A DNA stretch of 64,000 bases from Rhodanobacter sp. OK091 (lineage in GTDB: Bacteria > Pseudomonadota > Gammaproteobacteria > Xanthomonadales > Rhodanobacteraceae), in contig NZ_FRCH01000003.1 of NCBI RefSeq assembly GCF_900142825.1, positions 186,001-250,000 of the forward strand, read 5' to 3'. A program made the translations under genes and the position numbers. Position 1 is the stretch's first letter. Every line of letters begins with the position of its first letter. The notes under the pieces were generated by a model. The model was not told the origin of the DNA. It was given only the letters and a program-made list of their open reading frames with translations, and did no database searches. Positions 26,142-35,661 of the stretch are shown here, in pieces.

Positions 26142-26882
26142 ATGAAGCGATACATCTTCCCGGTGGCGTTGGCGTTCGGTCTGATCGTCGGCAGCGCGTC
26201 GGCGCAGGCAGCGGAGGAGGGCGGGCTGCTGCCCGCCGGCACCAATGTGCAGGACCAGGCTTCGCTGCAACGCGGTGCCAAGCTGTTCTTCAACTACTGC
26301 GTCGGTTGCCACTCGCTGAAGTACATGCGCTATTCGCGCATCGCCAGCGATCTGGGCCTGTCCGAACAGGAGGTCATGCAGAACCTCAACTTCACCGGCG
26401 CCCGCTTCGAGGATCCGGTGGTCTCGCATATGCCGGCCGATTTGGCCACCAAGTGGTTCGGCAAGGCTCCGCCTGATCTGTCGCTGGAGGTCAGCGCGAA
26501 GACTGCGGACTGGGTCTACACCTACCTCAACACGTTCTATCTGGATCCACACAGCCCGGTCGGCTGGAACAACACCACGCTGCCGAACGCCGCGATGCCG
26601 TTTCCGCTGTGGGAGCTGCAAGGCATGCAGACCGCGGAGATGAAACCGGCCAAGCCCGGTGAGGATCCGGCCGTGGAGAAGCTGGTGCTGTCGCAGCCGG
26701 GCAAGCTGACTCCGGCGCAATACCAGCAGGCCACCCGCGATCTGACCAGCTTCCTGGAATACGCTTCCGAACCGGTCGCCCTGGAGCGCCACCACTACGG
26801 CATCTGGGTGTTGTTGTTCCTGGCGTTCTTCACCTTGCTGGCCGCCATGCTCAAGAAAGAGTACTGGAAGGACGTCCACTGA
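26142..26882 (+). CDS. petC: Ubiquinol-cytochrome c reductase cytochrome c1
   Basis: 246 aa. The start at 26142 (MKRYIFPVALAFGLIVGSA) gives a clean signal peptide; an in-frame ATG at 26121 would overlap petB by 8 bp and add MTKRQLL. The haem c site is YCVGCH, and the C-terminal anchor GIWVLLFLAFFTLLAAMLKK ends the protein. The usual Met ligand region is within PNAAMPFPLWELQGMQ. It completes the bc1 complex and passes electrons to soluble cytochrome c. Confidence 0.96.
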   Translation: MKRYIFPVALAFGLIVGSASAQAAEEGGLLPAGTNVQDQASLQRGAKLFFNYCVGCHSLKYMRYSRIASDLGLSEQEVMQNLNFTGARFEDPVVSHMPADLATKWFGKAPPDLSLEVSAKTADWVYTYLNTFYLDPHSPVGWNNTTLPNAAMPFPLWELQGMQTAEMKPAKPGEDPAVEKLVLSQPGKLTPAQYQQATRDLTSFLEYASEPVALERHHYGIWVLLFLAFFTLLAAMLKKEYWKDVH

Positions 26883-26952
26883 GGCGGATGGCATTATCCC
26901 GATTGCGGCGGCCACGAGCCGCCGCAATCGTCTCACCGATGGGGAACCGCGC

Positions 26953-27591
26953 ATGGTCCAAAGCGCTCGCTCGCGTACCGTACTGACGCTCTACACCACG
27001 GCCGATGACATTCAATGTCATCGTGCGCGGCTGGTGCTGGCCGCCAAAGGGGTCAGCTATGAACGAGTACTGGTGGACCCGGGCAAGCCGCCCGAGGACT
27101 TGATCGATCTCAATCCGTATGCCAGTACGCCGACCCTGATCGACCGGGACTTGACCTTGTTCGATACCACGGTGGTCTGCGAATACCTCGACGAGCGTTA
27201 TCCGCATCCTCCGTTGATGCCGATCGATCCGCAATCGCGTGCACGCCTGCGGGTGGCGGCGGTGCGTATCGAGAAGGACTGGCTGCCCGAGGTGGATACG
27301 ATCCGTGCTGGCGGCCGGCCTGCCGAGGCGGCGCGCAAGCGTCTGCGCGAGCAGCTGCTGTCCGCGCTGCCGCTGTTCAAGGCCTCGAAATTTTTTCTCA
27401 ACCCGGAGATGAGCCTGGCCGACTGCCTGGTGGCGCCAGTGATCTGGCGGCTGCCGTGGCTGGGCGTGGATCTGGGGCGCGAAGGCAAGTCGATCGTCGA
27501 TTACGGCGAGCGTTTGTTTCACAGTCAGGGTTTTGCGCGCAGCATGACCGATCAGGAAAAGGCGATGCGGCAAGTCCATGAGCACGAATGA
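26953..27591 (+). CDS. sspA: Stringent starvation protein A
   Basis: 212 aa with a glutathione-S-transferase-like fold: thioredoxin-like N-terminus (LTLYTTADDIQCHRARLVLA, NPYASTPTLIDRDLTLFDT) and helical C-terminus. The segment YPHPPLMP matches the conserved surface pocket of SspA, which binds RNA polymerase sigma-70 holoenzyme. It controls stationary-phase and stress genes. It overlaps sspB by 14 bp and follows petC by 70 bp, the common pet-ssp order. Confidence 0.94.
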   Translation: MVQSARSRTVLTLYTTADDIQCHRARLVLAAKGVSYERVLVDPGKPPEDLIDLNPYASTPTLIDRDLTLFDTTVVCEYLDERYPHPPLMPIDPQSRARLRVAAVRIEKDWLPEVDTIRAGGRPAEAARKRLREQLLSALPLFKASKFFLNPEMSLADCLVAPVIWRLPWLGVDLGREGKSIVDYGERLFHSQGFARSMTDQEKAMRQVHEHE

Positions 27592-28030
27592 AACAGCAAC
27601 GATGAGTTCCAATCGCCCGTACCTGCTGCGGGCGATCTATGACTGGATCAGTGACAACAACTTGACGCCGTACGTGCTGGTCGACGCCGGCTTCGCCGGG
27701 GTGCGAGTGCCGCCGCAGGTGATCAAGAATGGCCAGGTGGTGCTCAACCTGGCGATGCGCGCGGTGGCGAACCTGGATCTAGGCAACGAGTGGATCAGCT
27801 TCCAGGCGCGCTTTTCCGGTGTCAGCCACAGCATCCAGATCCCGGTGCAGGCGGTGCTGGCGCTGTATGCGCAGGAAAACGGGCAAGGCATGATGTTTCC
27901 GGCGGACGAAGAGGGTGGCGATATGCCACCGCCGTCGGCACCCGAACCTGACGACACACGGCCCGCGCCAGCCGCCGACGCCAGCGACAAGCCGAAGCGC
28001 GGAGCGCCGCATTTGCGGGTGGTCAAGTAG
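27578..28030 (+). CDS. sspB: ClpXP protease specificity-enhancing factor SspB
   Basis: 150 aa. The N-terminal substrate-binding domain starts around SSNRPYLLRAIYDWISDNN and includes RFSGVSHSIQIPVQAVLALY. A flexible acidic/proline linker (about 108-142) ends in the ClpX-binding peptide LRVVK. SspB tethers ssrA-tagged proteins to ClpXP. The start at 27578 overlaps sspA; an in-frame ATG at 27602 is a possible alternative. Confidence 0.95.
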   Translation: MSTNETATMSSNRPYLLRAIYDWISDNNLTPYVLVDAGFAGVRVPPQVIKNGQVVLNLAMRAVANLDLGNEWISFQARFSGVSHSIQIPVQAVLALYAQENGQGMMFPADEEGGDMPPPSAPEPDDTRPAPAADASDKPKRGAPHLRVVK

Positions 28031-28065
28031 CGCCTCGCCGAACCCAGGCAGCGCCTTGCGATCCC

Positions 28066-28470
28066 TCAATGCAGCCGATGGTCCGTTCGCGGATGCAGTG
28101 GCACGACGTTGCTGCCCGGTGCGGGCAATGCCTTGCCGGCGATCACGTCCTCGTGTGGCAACAGCTCGATCGTGGGCAGGCTCAGGCTGGTGAGTGCGTT
28201 GCCGATCATCCATAGCCGTCCCGGCTCGCGGTCATGGCCGTCGATGCTTACCTCGAAGCCGTAGCAGCGCTCGATCATGCGCAGTCCGTTGACGCGGCGC
28301 AGGCGCACGCCGCGCAGCCCGACGGTCTCATCCAGCAGTTGCAAACCGTGCTGCTGACATTGCCGTCGAGCCTCTTGCACGGCACGCTCGCGCGCCACGC
28401 TGAGCTTCAGCCACAGCCCGACGACGGCGCCGAGTGCCAGCAACAGCAGCAGATTGGAAAGGTCGCTCAT
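28066..28470 (-). CDS. DUF3301 family membrane-anchored protein
   Basis: 134 aa. One N-terminal membrane helix (LLLLLALGAVVGLWLKLSV) is followed by a conserved segment RERAVQEARRQCQQHGLQLLDETVGLRG split across the family core, then a small soluble domain. This pattern is that of DUF3301, found across gammaproteobacteria with unknown function. It lies 36 bp downstream of nadC on the same strand and may be cotranscribed; its stop converges on sspB. Confidence 0.75.
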   Translation of the reverse strand: MSDLSNLLLLLALGAVVGLWLKLSVARERAVQEARRQCQQHGLQLLDETVGLRGVRLRRVNGLRMIERCYGFEVSIDGHDREPGRLWMIGNALTSLSLPTIELLPHEDVIAGKALPAPGSNVVPLHPRTDHRLH

Positions 28471-28506
28471 CCCCGCAGTGTGTGGGCGCGACCGGTCGCG
28501 TGCAAG

Positions 28507-29364
28507 CTAGTCCAGCTTCAGTCGCAGCGACAGGTCGATCGCCCGCACGTGCTTGGTCAGCGCGCCGACCGAGATGAAGTCGACGCCCGTACGGGCAAAC
28601 TCGCCGATCGTGCGCAGATCGACATTGCCGGAGACTTCCAGCGGCACACGGCCGGCGGTGTACTGCACCGCCTGGGTCATCTGCGCCAGCTCGAAATTAT
28701 CCAGCATGATCCGGTCCACGCCGGCCGCCAGCGCCTGCGCCAGCTCGTCGAGATTCTCCACCTCGACTTCCAGCATCAGATTGGGGTGCAGCCGACGCGC
28801 CGCCTGCACCGCGGCGGCGATACTACCGGCGGCGATGATGTGGTTTTCCTTGATCAGGATCGCGTCGTACAGACCCATGCGCTGATTATGGCCACCGCCG
28901 CACCGCACCGCGTACTTTTGCGCAACGCGCAGACCGGGAATGGTCTTGCGGGTATCCAGCACGCGCGCAGCGGTGCCGGCGACGGCTGCGACATATTCCG
29001 CGGTGACCGTGGCGGTGGCGGACAACAGCTGCAGGAAATTCAGTGCCGAGCGCTCCGCGGTGACCAGCGAGCGGGCATGGCCGGACAGGCGGCAGATCAC
29101 CGTGCCGGCATCGACACGCGCGCCATCATAGGCTCGCCAGTCGATCTGCACAGCTGGATCGAGCCGACGGAAGCAGGCATCGAACCATGCCGTGCCGGCG
29201 ATCACCGCCGCATCGCGGCAGGTCAGTTCGGCATGAGCATGCGCATCGATCGGCAGCAGGCCGGCGGTGGCGTCGCCATCACCCAGATCTTCGGCGAAGG
29301 CGCGTTCGATATCGACAGCGATCTGTGCCGCGTCCGGCGGCGCGAACGATGGAACGTGACTCAT
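28507..29364 (-). CDS. nadC: Nicotinate-nucleotide pyrophosphorylase (carboxylating), quinolinate phosphoribosyltransferase
   Basis: 285 aa from the ATG at 29364 (MSHVPSFAPPDAAQ). The start overlaps the DUF1631 stop by 4 bp, which selects it over a longer frame. Motifs include AEDLGDGDATAGLL, ERSALNFLQLLS, DTRKTIPGLR, KYAVRCGGGHNQRMGLYDAI, IKENHI and EVEVENLDE, all typical of the enzyme. It makes nicotinate mononucleotide from quinolinate and PRPP in NAD synthesis. Confidence 0.96.
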   Translation of the reverse strand: MSHVPSFAPPDAAQIAVDIERAFAEDLGDGDATAGLLPIDAHAHAELTCRDAAVIAGTAWFDACFRRLDPAVQIDWRAYDGARVDAGTVICRLSGHARSLVTAERSALNFLQLLSATATVTAEYVAAVAGTAARVLDTRKTIPGLRVAQKYAVRCGGGHNQRMGLYDAILIKENHIIAAGSIAAAVQAARRLHPNLMLEVEVENLDELAQALAAGVDRIMLDNFELAQMTQAVQYTAGRVPLEVSGNVDLRTIGEFARTGVDFISVGALTKHVRAIDLSLRLKLD

Positions 29365-31652
29365 GCGGTATCGGAGTCCTTGGACGGCGTTCCCGTGGAC
29401 GGTGTGGCCTCGGGTTGGCTGAGCTTGCCCACGATCGCGGTCATCGCGCGGTCGAACAAGGCGTTGGCGGCGAGTATGCGGGCCTGGCCATCCGTCAGCA
29501 GGACCGCCAGTTCCCGTGGCGCGTAATCGGCCACTTTCAAGCCGCGCCGGTTGACGAACAGGTAACGGCCGCTCATCGGGCTGATCCACGACAGCTTGGC
29601 GCGGGTCATCGTTTCATCGGTGAGGCAGAACTCAAGCCAGGTGCCCGGTTGCAACGCCTGGACCTGATGCCATTCCGGGCTGTCCAGTGGCGCCTCGACG
29701 ATTTCTTCTTCGTCGGCAGGATCGTCTGCGGCGGTATCGCGGTCGATGACCGGCTGGATGCTGTCGGGTATCGACTGCATGGCCGCATCCTCGTCGACCG
29801 AGACTACTTCGGTCGCATCCAGCGTCTCGCCCAGCTGCTGCCGGTAATAGGTATGCAGTTGGCCGAGCAGGCGCTCGATGTCTTGCTCCTGGAACGCCAC
29901 ATTGATCAGGCCCTGACGCAGAGCGCGTTCGACACTGGGCAGCATCTGCCGCAGCGCCTGGCGGCTTTCCGGACTCGTCGCCGGCCGGGTGCTGGCGATG
30001 AAATCGTCGACGAAGCGCAACGCGCTCCTGAACTCGGGCGAGGTTTCACCCTGGCGCAGCAGGGTCAGTACCAGATGATTGGCCCATGCCCGGGCGAGCA
30101 CGCCATGCACCAGCGGTGGCAGTTTCTGATCGCCGATGCGATCGAGTATCTCGCGCGCGGCGCGGCGGCGCGCCTGCTCGAGTTTTTCGCGGCCACGGGT
30201 GGATTCGGCGACGCGTTGCTCGGCCAGTTCGGAACGGCGCTTGTTGATTTCCTGGAACTGCTGCAAGTCGGCCAGCAGGCGCTCGAAGATGCCCATGTCG
30301 TCGTCGAAGTCGTGCAACAGCTGATCGACGATCGACTTCACTTTCTCGTGCAGGCGGTGATCGCGATCGGACTCCTCCGACCAGCTCTTGGCCTGTTCGG
30401 CCAGGCTATCCAGCAGCCGGCGCGCCGGATGCTGGCGGTGGGCGAACAGCTTGCGGTCGAGGATCGCCGCCTTGAGGTAGGGAATCTGCAGCCGGGCCAG
30501 CATCACCTGCATCGCCACCGGCAGGTTGCGGTCTTCCAGGATGAATTCGAACAGCATGCCGACCAGATCGATGGTGTCCTCGTCGATGCTGGCGACGTGG
30601 CTGGGCCGCTCGCCGCGCAGTGCACCGATCTGGGTCAGCAACTGGCTCTTCAGTTGCAGCACTTCGCGGCTGAGCTCGGCGGCATCGTCAGGCCGCGCGT
30701 ATGGCAACGGGCCAGCACTGGCGATCTGGCTCTGCAATACGCTGAGCGCGCCCAGCAATTCGTTTGCCGACGGCAGTGGACCGCTCGGCATGGCATGCAT
30801 GCCACCGTCGCCGCTGATAACCGGACCGCGTCGAGCGCTGAACAATGCGTGCAAGGTCTGCAGCAGATCGCTGGGAATCTCGCCGGCTTCGTCCGACGTC
30901 GCGTCTGCCTGGGCGCTGGTGGCGGCGGGTTTGGCCTTCGCGTCGCCGCTGCGCATTCCCTGGCGCAATTGCGGCAGCACGCCAGCGCGGACCAGCGCGA
31001 CGTTGATTTCCTGATAGAGCTCTTCCAGCGATGACAGGACGTAGCGATCGAACAGCTTGTAGATGATCAGCTTGACGCGCATGTCCGCGTTGAGTTCGTG
31101 CAGCGCCTGACGAAACGCCTGTGTCAGGAGTGTCGGCGCCACCGGATTGCTGGCGTTCTCGATCTTGTGGCCGCCGCAAATCACCGACAACCGTTGGTTG
31201 ACCGCAAACAATTCGTTCGCCAGCCGCGAGTCGTGTTTGCTGATCATGCTGGTGATGGCCAGCGACTCTTCCAGCTCGTTGTCGGCCACCAGCGTCAATT
31301 CGACCGTGCCTGGCGATCCGGCTAAGCCATTGCCCGACGATTGCAGTGGGTGTGCCAGCTCGCCGAGGTCGCGGTTGACCGTGCTCAGGAAGCTGCGCTC
31401 CACCGCGGGACGCCTTTTGCGCACTTCGCGCATGCCGTCGAAGTAGTGCATCTGGGCAGCGTTGTTTTCCGCCTTCTCGGCCAGGTCGAACAGCGCATCG
31501 TCGAGATGCTCGAAGGCATTGCCGATCCATGGCTGCAGGCGCTTGGCTGCGATGCTGCGCACGGCGTTAAGCAACTCGCCGACGCGCTCGCTGGTGGGAT
31601 CCAGGCGCTGACTTAAATTGACCACTCTGGATGGATCACTTGCTTCGTTCAT
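29361..31652 (-). CDS. DUF1631 family protein
   Basis: 763 aa, largely helical and Gln/Arg-rich, with a low-complexity acidic segment near 640-655 and a conserved C-terminal part (TWLEFCLTDETMTRAKLSWI, SPMSGRYLFVNRRGLKVADY) that looks like a PilZ-like beta domain. DUF1631 proteins in Xanthomonadales are of unknown function and sometimes misnamed thymidine phosphorylase. It is translationally coupled to nadC by the 4-bp overlap. No catalytic motif is visible. The PilZ resemblance would suggest c-di-GMP sensing but is uncertain. Confidence 0.75.
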   Translation of the reverse strand: MNEASDPSRVVNLSQRLDPTSERVGELLNAVRSIAAKRLQPWIGNAFEHLDDALFDLAEKAENNAAQMHYFDGMREVRKRRPAVERSFLSTVNRDLGELAHPLQSSGNGLAGSPGTVELTLVADNELEESLAITSMISKHDSRLANELFAVNQRLSVICGGHKIENASNPVAPTLLTQAFRQALHELNADMRVKLIIYKLFDRYVLSSLEELYQEINVALVRAGVLPQLRQGMRSGDAKAKPAATSAQADATSDEAGEIPSDLLQTLHALFSARRGPVISGDGGMHAMPSGPLPSANELLGALSVLQSQIASAGPLPYARPDDAAELSREVLQLKSQLLTQIGALRGERPSHVASIDEDTIDLVGMLFEFILEDRNLPVAMQVMLARLQIPYLKAAILDRKLFAHRQHPARRLLDSLAEQAKSWSEESDRDHRLHEKVKSIVDQLLHDFDDDMGIFERLLADLQQFQEINKRRSELAEQRVAESTRGREKLEQARRRAAREILDRIGDQKLPPLVHGVLARAWANHLVLTLLRQGETSPEFRSALRFVDDFIASTRPATSPESRQALRQMLPSVERALRQGLINVAFQEQDIERLLGQLHTYYRQQLGETLDATEVVSVDEDAAMQSIPDSIQPVIDRDTAADDPADEEEIVEAPLDSPEWHQVQALQPGTWLEFCLTDETMTRAKLSWISPMSGRYLFVNRRGLKVADYAPRELAVLLTDGQARILAANALFDRAMTAIVGKLSQPEATPSTGTPSKDSDTA

Positions 31653-31772
31653 TGCCAGCCCCCTGAAACATCAGCAATGCGCGACAAGCCGGAACAAATC
31701 GCGCAGATGGTGACGATAAGCCATATCGGGCACCCGTGTCATGCCGTCGTTGCTGAATCAATCAGGGCGTCC

Positions 31773-32042
31773 CTAAACCCCAGGAAAGTCCGTCAGTTGC
31801 ACGGTACCGATGCCTTCCTCGGGCAGCATCACCGGAATGCCGTCCTCGACCCGGTAGATCACCTTGCGGTCGGTGGTGATCAAGGCTTCGGCAATGCGCT
31901 CGCGTACGGCCACCCCGGCGACGGAATCGACCTTCCCGGCAACAATCGCGTCGTTCAGCGCATCGAGCTCATGCTTACTCAGCGGGCGCACCGGCGTTTT
32001 GCTGACCGGGCAGCACAAGATGTCGAGTAGACGTTTGTCCAT
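31773..32042 (-). CDS. Trm112-like zinc-ribbon protein (YcaR family)
   Basis: 89 aa from the ATG at 32042 (MDKRLLDILCCPVSKTPVRP). The family core LLDILCCPVSKTP is followed by YRVEDGIPVMLPEEG, the usual C-terminal signature. Only one CC pair is seen, as in the short bacterial forms. These proteins act as small partners of methyltransferases or are uncharacterised in bacteria. An in-frame ATG at 32063 is an alternative start. It is divergent from purE. Confidence 0.8.
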   Translation of the reverse strand: MDKRLLDILCCPVSKTPVRPLSKHELDALNDAIVAGKVDSVAGVAVRERIAEALITTDRKVIYRVEDGIPVMLPEEGIGTVQLTDFPGV

Positions 32043-32078
32043 GAGAGTTTGCGGGTGTGCCATGGCTGGGAAAGCCCG

Positions 32079-32084
32079 TACAAT
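32079..32084 (+). promoter_or_regulatory. Candidate -10 box for purEK
   Basis: TACAAT lies 24 bp upstream of the purE ATG. A convincing -35 at 17 bp is not visible, so this is a weak call. Confidence 0.35.
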
Positions 32085-32107
32085 AGCCGTTTTTGGACGG
32101 TCCGGCC

Positions 32108-32611
32108 ATGACAGAAACAACCAAGCCGCTGCGCGTTGGCGTGGTAATGGGCTCTCGTTCGGATTGGGAAACCATGCAGCACACGGCCAACGTATTGACC
32201 GAGCTGGGTGTGCCGCATGAGGTCAAGGTGGTGTCGGCGCATCGCACGCCGGATCTTTTGTTCAGTTACGCCGAGCAGGCCCGGGCGCGAGGTATCCAGG
32301 TGATCATCGCCGGTGCCGGCGGCGCTGCTCATCTGCCCGGGATGCTGGCCGCCAAAACCCGTCTGCCGGTATTTGGCGTGCCGGTGCAGTCGAAGGCGCT
32401 GAATGGCATGGACTCGCTGTTGTCGATCGCGCAGATGCCTGCCGGCATTCCGGTCGGCACCCTGGCGATCGGCCGCGCCGGCGCAGTGAACGCCGGCTTG
32501 CTGGCCGCGGCGGTGCTGGCGCTGCACGATCCGGCGCTGGCCGGTGCGCTGGACAACTGGCGTACGCGGCAGACGCAGGCCGTGCTCGAACAGCCGGATC
32601 CGCGCCAATGA
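32108..32611 (+). CDS. purE: N5-carboxyaminoimidazole ribonucleotide mutase (PurE class I)
   Basis: 167 aa. [25 protein letters not shown] and [14 protein letters not shown] are the PurE substrate loops, with the catalytic His in SAHRTP. It converts N5-CAIR to CAIR in purine synthesis. Its stop overlaps the purK start (ATGA), so the pair is coupled. The ATG at 32108 is used; the frame extends to a TTG at 32093 without need. Confidence 0.97.
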   Translation: MTETTKPLRVGVVMGSRSDWETMQHTANVLTELGVPHEVKVVSAHRTPDLLFSYAEQARARGIQVIIAGAGGAAHLPGMLAAKTRLPVFGVPVQSKALNGMDSLLSIAQMPAGIPVGTLAIGRAGAVNAGLLAAAVLALHDPALAGALDNWRTRQTQAVLEQPDPRQ

Positions 32612-33762
32612 GCGAGCGGCGGCAGTCCGTGCTGGGCATTCTCGGTGGCGGTCAGCTGGCGCGCATGCTCGCGCTGGCGGCGGCGCCACTGGGTGCACAG
32701 GCGCTGGTGGTGGATAGCTCCGCCGATGCCTGTGCCGGGCAGGTCGCACCGTTGGTGGTCGCCGACTGGACCGACTACGCCGCCTTGGAGGCGTTTGCCG
32801 CGCAAGTCGACGTGGTCACCTTCGATTTCGAAAACGTGCCGGCCGAGACGGCGCGCTGGCTGGCCCAGCGCGTAGCCGTATTTCCCGCGCCGCAGGCGCT
32901 TGCGGTAGCGCAGGATCGCCTGGCCGAGAAAACGCTGTTTCGCGAGTGCGGTCTGCCCACCCCCACCTTCATGGCGGTCGATACGCGCGAGCAACTGGAT
33001 CAGGCATTGGCCGTGGTCGGCGCGCCGGCGATTCTGAAAACCCGTCGGCTCGGCTATGACGGCAAGGGCCAGTTCCGGCTCCGTGTACTGGCCGATGCGG
33101 ATGCCGCATGGGCCGCGCTTGGCGCGCAGGGATCGAAGCATGGTTTGATCCTGGAAGCATTCGTGCCGTTCGAGCGCGAGTTGTCGGTACTTGCCGTGCG
33201 TGGTCGCGACGGCGATTTCCGCACCTGGCCACTGACCCGCAACTGGCATACCGATGGCGTGCTGTCGATGAGCCTGGCCCCCGCGCCGGATATCGACGTG
33301 TTACAGCGGCGCGCGACTGCGCTCGCCCGTACCCTGGCCGAGCGGCTGGACTACGTAGGTGTGTTCGCGCTGGAGCTGTTCGTCAAGGACGGCGAACTGC
33401 TCGGCAACGAGATGGCCCCGCGGGTGCACAACTCCGGCCACTGGACCATCGAGGGCGCGCACACCAGCCAGTTCGAGAATCATGTGCGCGCGGTGCTTGG
33501 CCTGCCTTTGGGCGACACCGGCGCGCGCAGCATCTCGTCGATGTTCAACTGGATTGGCGAATTGCCCGATACGGCGCCCGTGCTGAAAGCTGTCGATGCG
33601 CACTGGCACGACTACGGCAAACAGGCGCGGCCCGGGCGCAAGGTGGGTCATGCCACCGTGTGCGCACCGGACGCCGGGCAACTGGCGGTACGACTGAGCG
33701 GGATTGCCGAGGCACTCGGGCGCGAGGCGCAGGTCGCGCCGGTGCTGCATGCGCTGGGTTGA
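32608..33762 (+). CDS. purK: N5-carboxyaminoimidazole ribonucleotide synthase (PurK)
   Basis: 384 aa ATP-grasp enzyme. [16 protein letters not shown] opens the preATP-grasp domain; [13 protein letters not shown] and [12 protein letters not shown] lie in the ATP-grasp part; [18 protein letters not shown] is the signature near the end. It makes N5-CAIR from AIR, ATP and bicarbonate. It forms the purEK operon with a terminator at 33783-33813. Confidence 0.97.
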   Translation: MSERRQSVLGILGGGQLARMLALAAAPLGAQALVVDSSADACAGQVAPLVVADWTDYAALEAFAAQVDVVTFDFENVPAETARWLAQRVAVFPAPQALAVAQDRLAEKTLFRECGLPTPTFMAVDTREQLDQALAVVGAPAILKTRRLGYDGKGQFRLRVLADADAAWAALGAQGSKHGLILEAFVPFERELSVLAVRGRDGDFRTWPLTRNWHTDGVLSMSLAPAPDIDVLQRRATALARTLAERLDYVGVFALELFVKDGELLGNEMAPRVHNSGHWTIEGAHTSQFENHVRAVLGLPLGDTGARSISSMFNWIGELPDTAPVLKAVDAHWHDYGKQARPGRKVGHATVCAPDAGQLAVRLSGIAEALGREAQVAPVLHALG

Positions 33763-33782
33763 TCGAGCCCGGATCTGTCCAT

Positions 33783-33813
33783 AAAAAAACGGAGCCGTGA
33801 GGCTCCGTTTTTT
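33783..33813. terminator. Bidirectional terminator between purK and sodB
   Basis: ACGGAGCC-GTGA-GGCTCCGT with A-run on the left and T-run on the right works in both directions for the convergent purK and sodB genes. Confidence 0.9.
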
Positions 33814-33830
33814 GTTTTCACCCAGGTAGA

Positions 33831-34409
33831 TCAGGCCAGGTTGCTGGCCGCGAAGTCCCAGTTCACCAGGTTCCAGAACGCTTCCACATATTTCGGGCGG
33901 GCGTTGCGGTAGTCGATGTAATAAGCGTGTTCCCACACGTCGGTGGTGAACAGCGGCTTGTCGCTGCCGGTGATCGGAGTGGCCGCATTCGATGTGTTGA
34001 CGATGCCCAGCGAGCCATCCGGACGCTGCACCAGCCAGGTCCAGCCCGAGCCGAAGTTGCCGGCGGCGGATTTGCTGAATTCGTCCTTGAACTTGTCGAA
34101 CGAACCGAACGCCTTGGCGATCGCGTCGGCCAGCTTGCCGCTGGGTTCGCCGCCGCCTTTGGGGCTCATCGAATTCCAGTAGAACGTGTGGTTCCAGATC
34201 TGCGCGGCATTGTTGAACACGCCGCCGGACGACTTCTTGATGATGTCTTCCAGCGCGGCGCCTGCAAATTCGGTGCCCTCGATCAGCTTGTTGAGGTTCG
34301 TCACATAGGCTTGGTGGTGCTTGCCGTAGTGAAACTCCAGCGTTTCGGCGGAAATGTGCGGCTCAAGCGCGTTCTTTTCGTACGGAAGCGGGGGAAGTTC
34401 AATCGCCAT
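33831..34409 (-). CDS. sodB: Iron superoxide dismutase
   Basis: 192 aa from the ATG at 34409 ([20 protein letters not shown]). Metal ligands are H27, H74 (WNHTFYW), D157 and H161 ([11 protein letters not shown]). Q70 in AAQIWNH with G in the AAGNFGSGW segment is the iron-type arrangement rather than manganese-type. It dismutates superoxide in the cytoplasm. It is divergent from grxD across 114 bp; both handle iron/redox stress. Confidence 0.96.
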   Translation of the reverse strand: MAIELPPLPYEKNALEPHISAETLEFHYGKHHQAYVTNLNKLIEGTEFAGAALEDIIKKSSGGVFNNAAQIWNHTFYWNSMSPKGGGEPSGKLADAIAKAFGSFDKFKDEFSKSAAGNFGSGWTWLVQRPDGSLGIVNTSNAATPITGSDKPLFTTDVWEHAYYIDYRNARPKYVEAFWNLVNWDFAASNLA

Positions 34410-34523
34410 GTTGAGGCTCCTTAGCGGTAGCTGGGGGGAGATGGGCCGGCGCAGCGGACGGCAGCCGACGGGTGACTGATACAATATCGGTCTGCCTGCA
34501 TTGTAAAGATGAAACATCGAGCT

Positions 34524-34847
34524 ATGGACATCAACGAGCGAATCAGGGCGATCCTGACCGAACATCCCATCGTGCTTTTCATGAAGGGCACGCCGGAATT
34601 TCCGATGTGCGGCTTCTCCAGTCGCGCCGCGATGGCGCTGTCGGAGGCTGGCGCCGTGTTCCACGCGGTGAATGTGCTGGCCGATCCGCAGCTGCGCGCC
34701 GCGCTGCCGCATTTCGCGAACTGGCCGACATTCCCGCAGCTGTTCATCCAGGGCGAGTTGATCGGCGGTTGCGACATCATTGAGGATTTGAAATCCGCTG
34801 GTGAATTGTCCCGCATGGCCAGCGACGTTGCCGGAGCAACCTCTTGA
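34524..34847 (+). CDS. grxD: Monothiol glutaredoxin (Grx4/GrxD)
   Basis: 107 aa. The active site CGFS lies in [10 protein letters not shown], preceded by [10 protein letters not shown] and followed by [20 protein letters not shown], all typical of CGFS glutaredoxins. GrxD binds a bridging 2Fe-2S cluster, often with BolA, for iron-sulfur trafficking. The ATG at 34524 (MDINERIRA) gives the usual length; an in-frame ATG at 34509 exists. Its stop overlaps the TTG start of the SDR gene. Confidence 0.95.
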   Translation: MDINERIRAILTEHPIVLFMKGTPEFPMCGFSSRAAMALSEAGAVFHAVNVLADPQLRAALPHFANWPTFPQLFIQGELIGGCDIIEDLKSAGELSRMASDVAGATS

Positions 34848-35614
34848 CGACATTGCCGGTTTCCCGTTTGCCCGCCGACTGGCTACCGGCTGCGGACACC
34901 TTGGTTGATCGCGTGGTGCTGGTGACCGGCGCTTATGGCGGACTGGGCGGCGCGGTGGCGCGAGCGGCGTCGCGCGCAGGCGCCACGGTGGTGATCACCG
35001 GCAAGCGCAAACGCCAACTGGAACAGCTGTATGACGCGATGCGCGAGGAAGGCCTGGCCGAGCCGGTAATCCATCCGCTGGACATGGAAGTGGCGACGCC
35101 GCGCGAATACGCCGCACTGGCCGAAGGGCTGGAGCGCGATTTCGGGCGGCTCGACGGCATCGTGCATGCGGCCGTCAGTTTTTCCGGATTGACGCCGATC
35201 GGCATGCACAAACCTGACGCATGGTTGCGTGCCATGCATGTAAATGTGTCGGCTCCGTTCGCACTGACCCAGGCCTGCCTGCCGTTGCTGACCCGGGCCG
35301 GCGAGAGCGCGGTGGTGTTCGTGCTGGACGATCCCGAGTTGCTGCAGCGCGCGCACTGGGGCGGCTACGGCGTGTCGAAGGCGGCACTGGAGCGCTTCGT
35401 GGCGATCCTGCACGAGGAAACCGACGACAGCGCACTGCGTGTTCATGCGATGCTGCCGGCACCGATGCGTACATCGTTGCGGCAACAGGCGTATTTCGGC
35501 GAAGACATCATGCAGCGAGCGCTGCCGGATGCTGCCGCTGCCGCAGCGATCTACCTGCTCAGCGCACAGGGTGCGGCAGCTCGCGGAGCGGTGCTGGATC
35601 TGCGAACCGATTGA
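34844..35614 (+). CDS. Short-chain dehydrogenase/reductase family protein (YciK-like)
   Basis: 256 aa from a TTG that overlaps the grxD stop (TTGA). The Rossmann loop is [13 protein letters not shown] (GxxxGxG), with TGKRKRQL after it. The YGVSKAA segment provides the Tyr and Lys of the SDR catalytic triad. The Ser normally found before the Tyr is not evident: the segment reads [19 protein letters not shown]. The fold resembles YciK, so a role in a conserved gene set is possible, but no substrate can be named. Confidence 0.8.
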   Translation: MTTLPVSRLPADWLPAADTLVDRVVLVTGAYGGLGGAVARAASRAGATVVITGKRKRQLEQLYDAMREEGLAEPVIHPLDMEVATPREYAALAEGLERDFGRLDGIVHAAVSFSGLTPIGMHKPDAWLRAMHVNVSAPFALTQACLPLLTRAGESAVVFVLDDPELLQRAHWGGYGVSKAALERFVAILHEETDDSALRVHAMLPAPMRTSLRQQAYFGEDIMQRALPDAAAAAAIYLLSAQGAAARGAVLDLRTD

Positions 35615-35661
35615 ACGGCGGCACTGCGGTGCCGTGATCGCTTCACGAAAATGGAGTTGAG

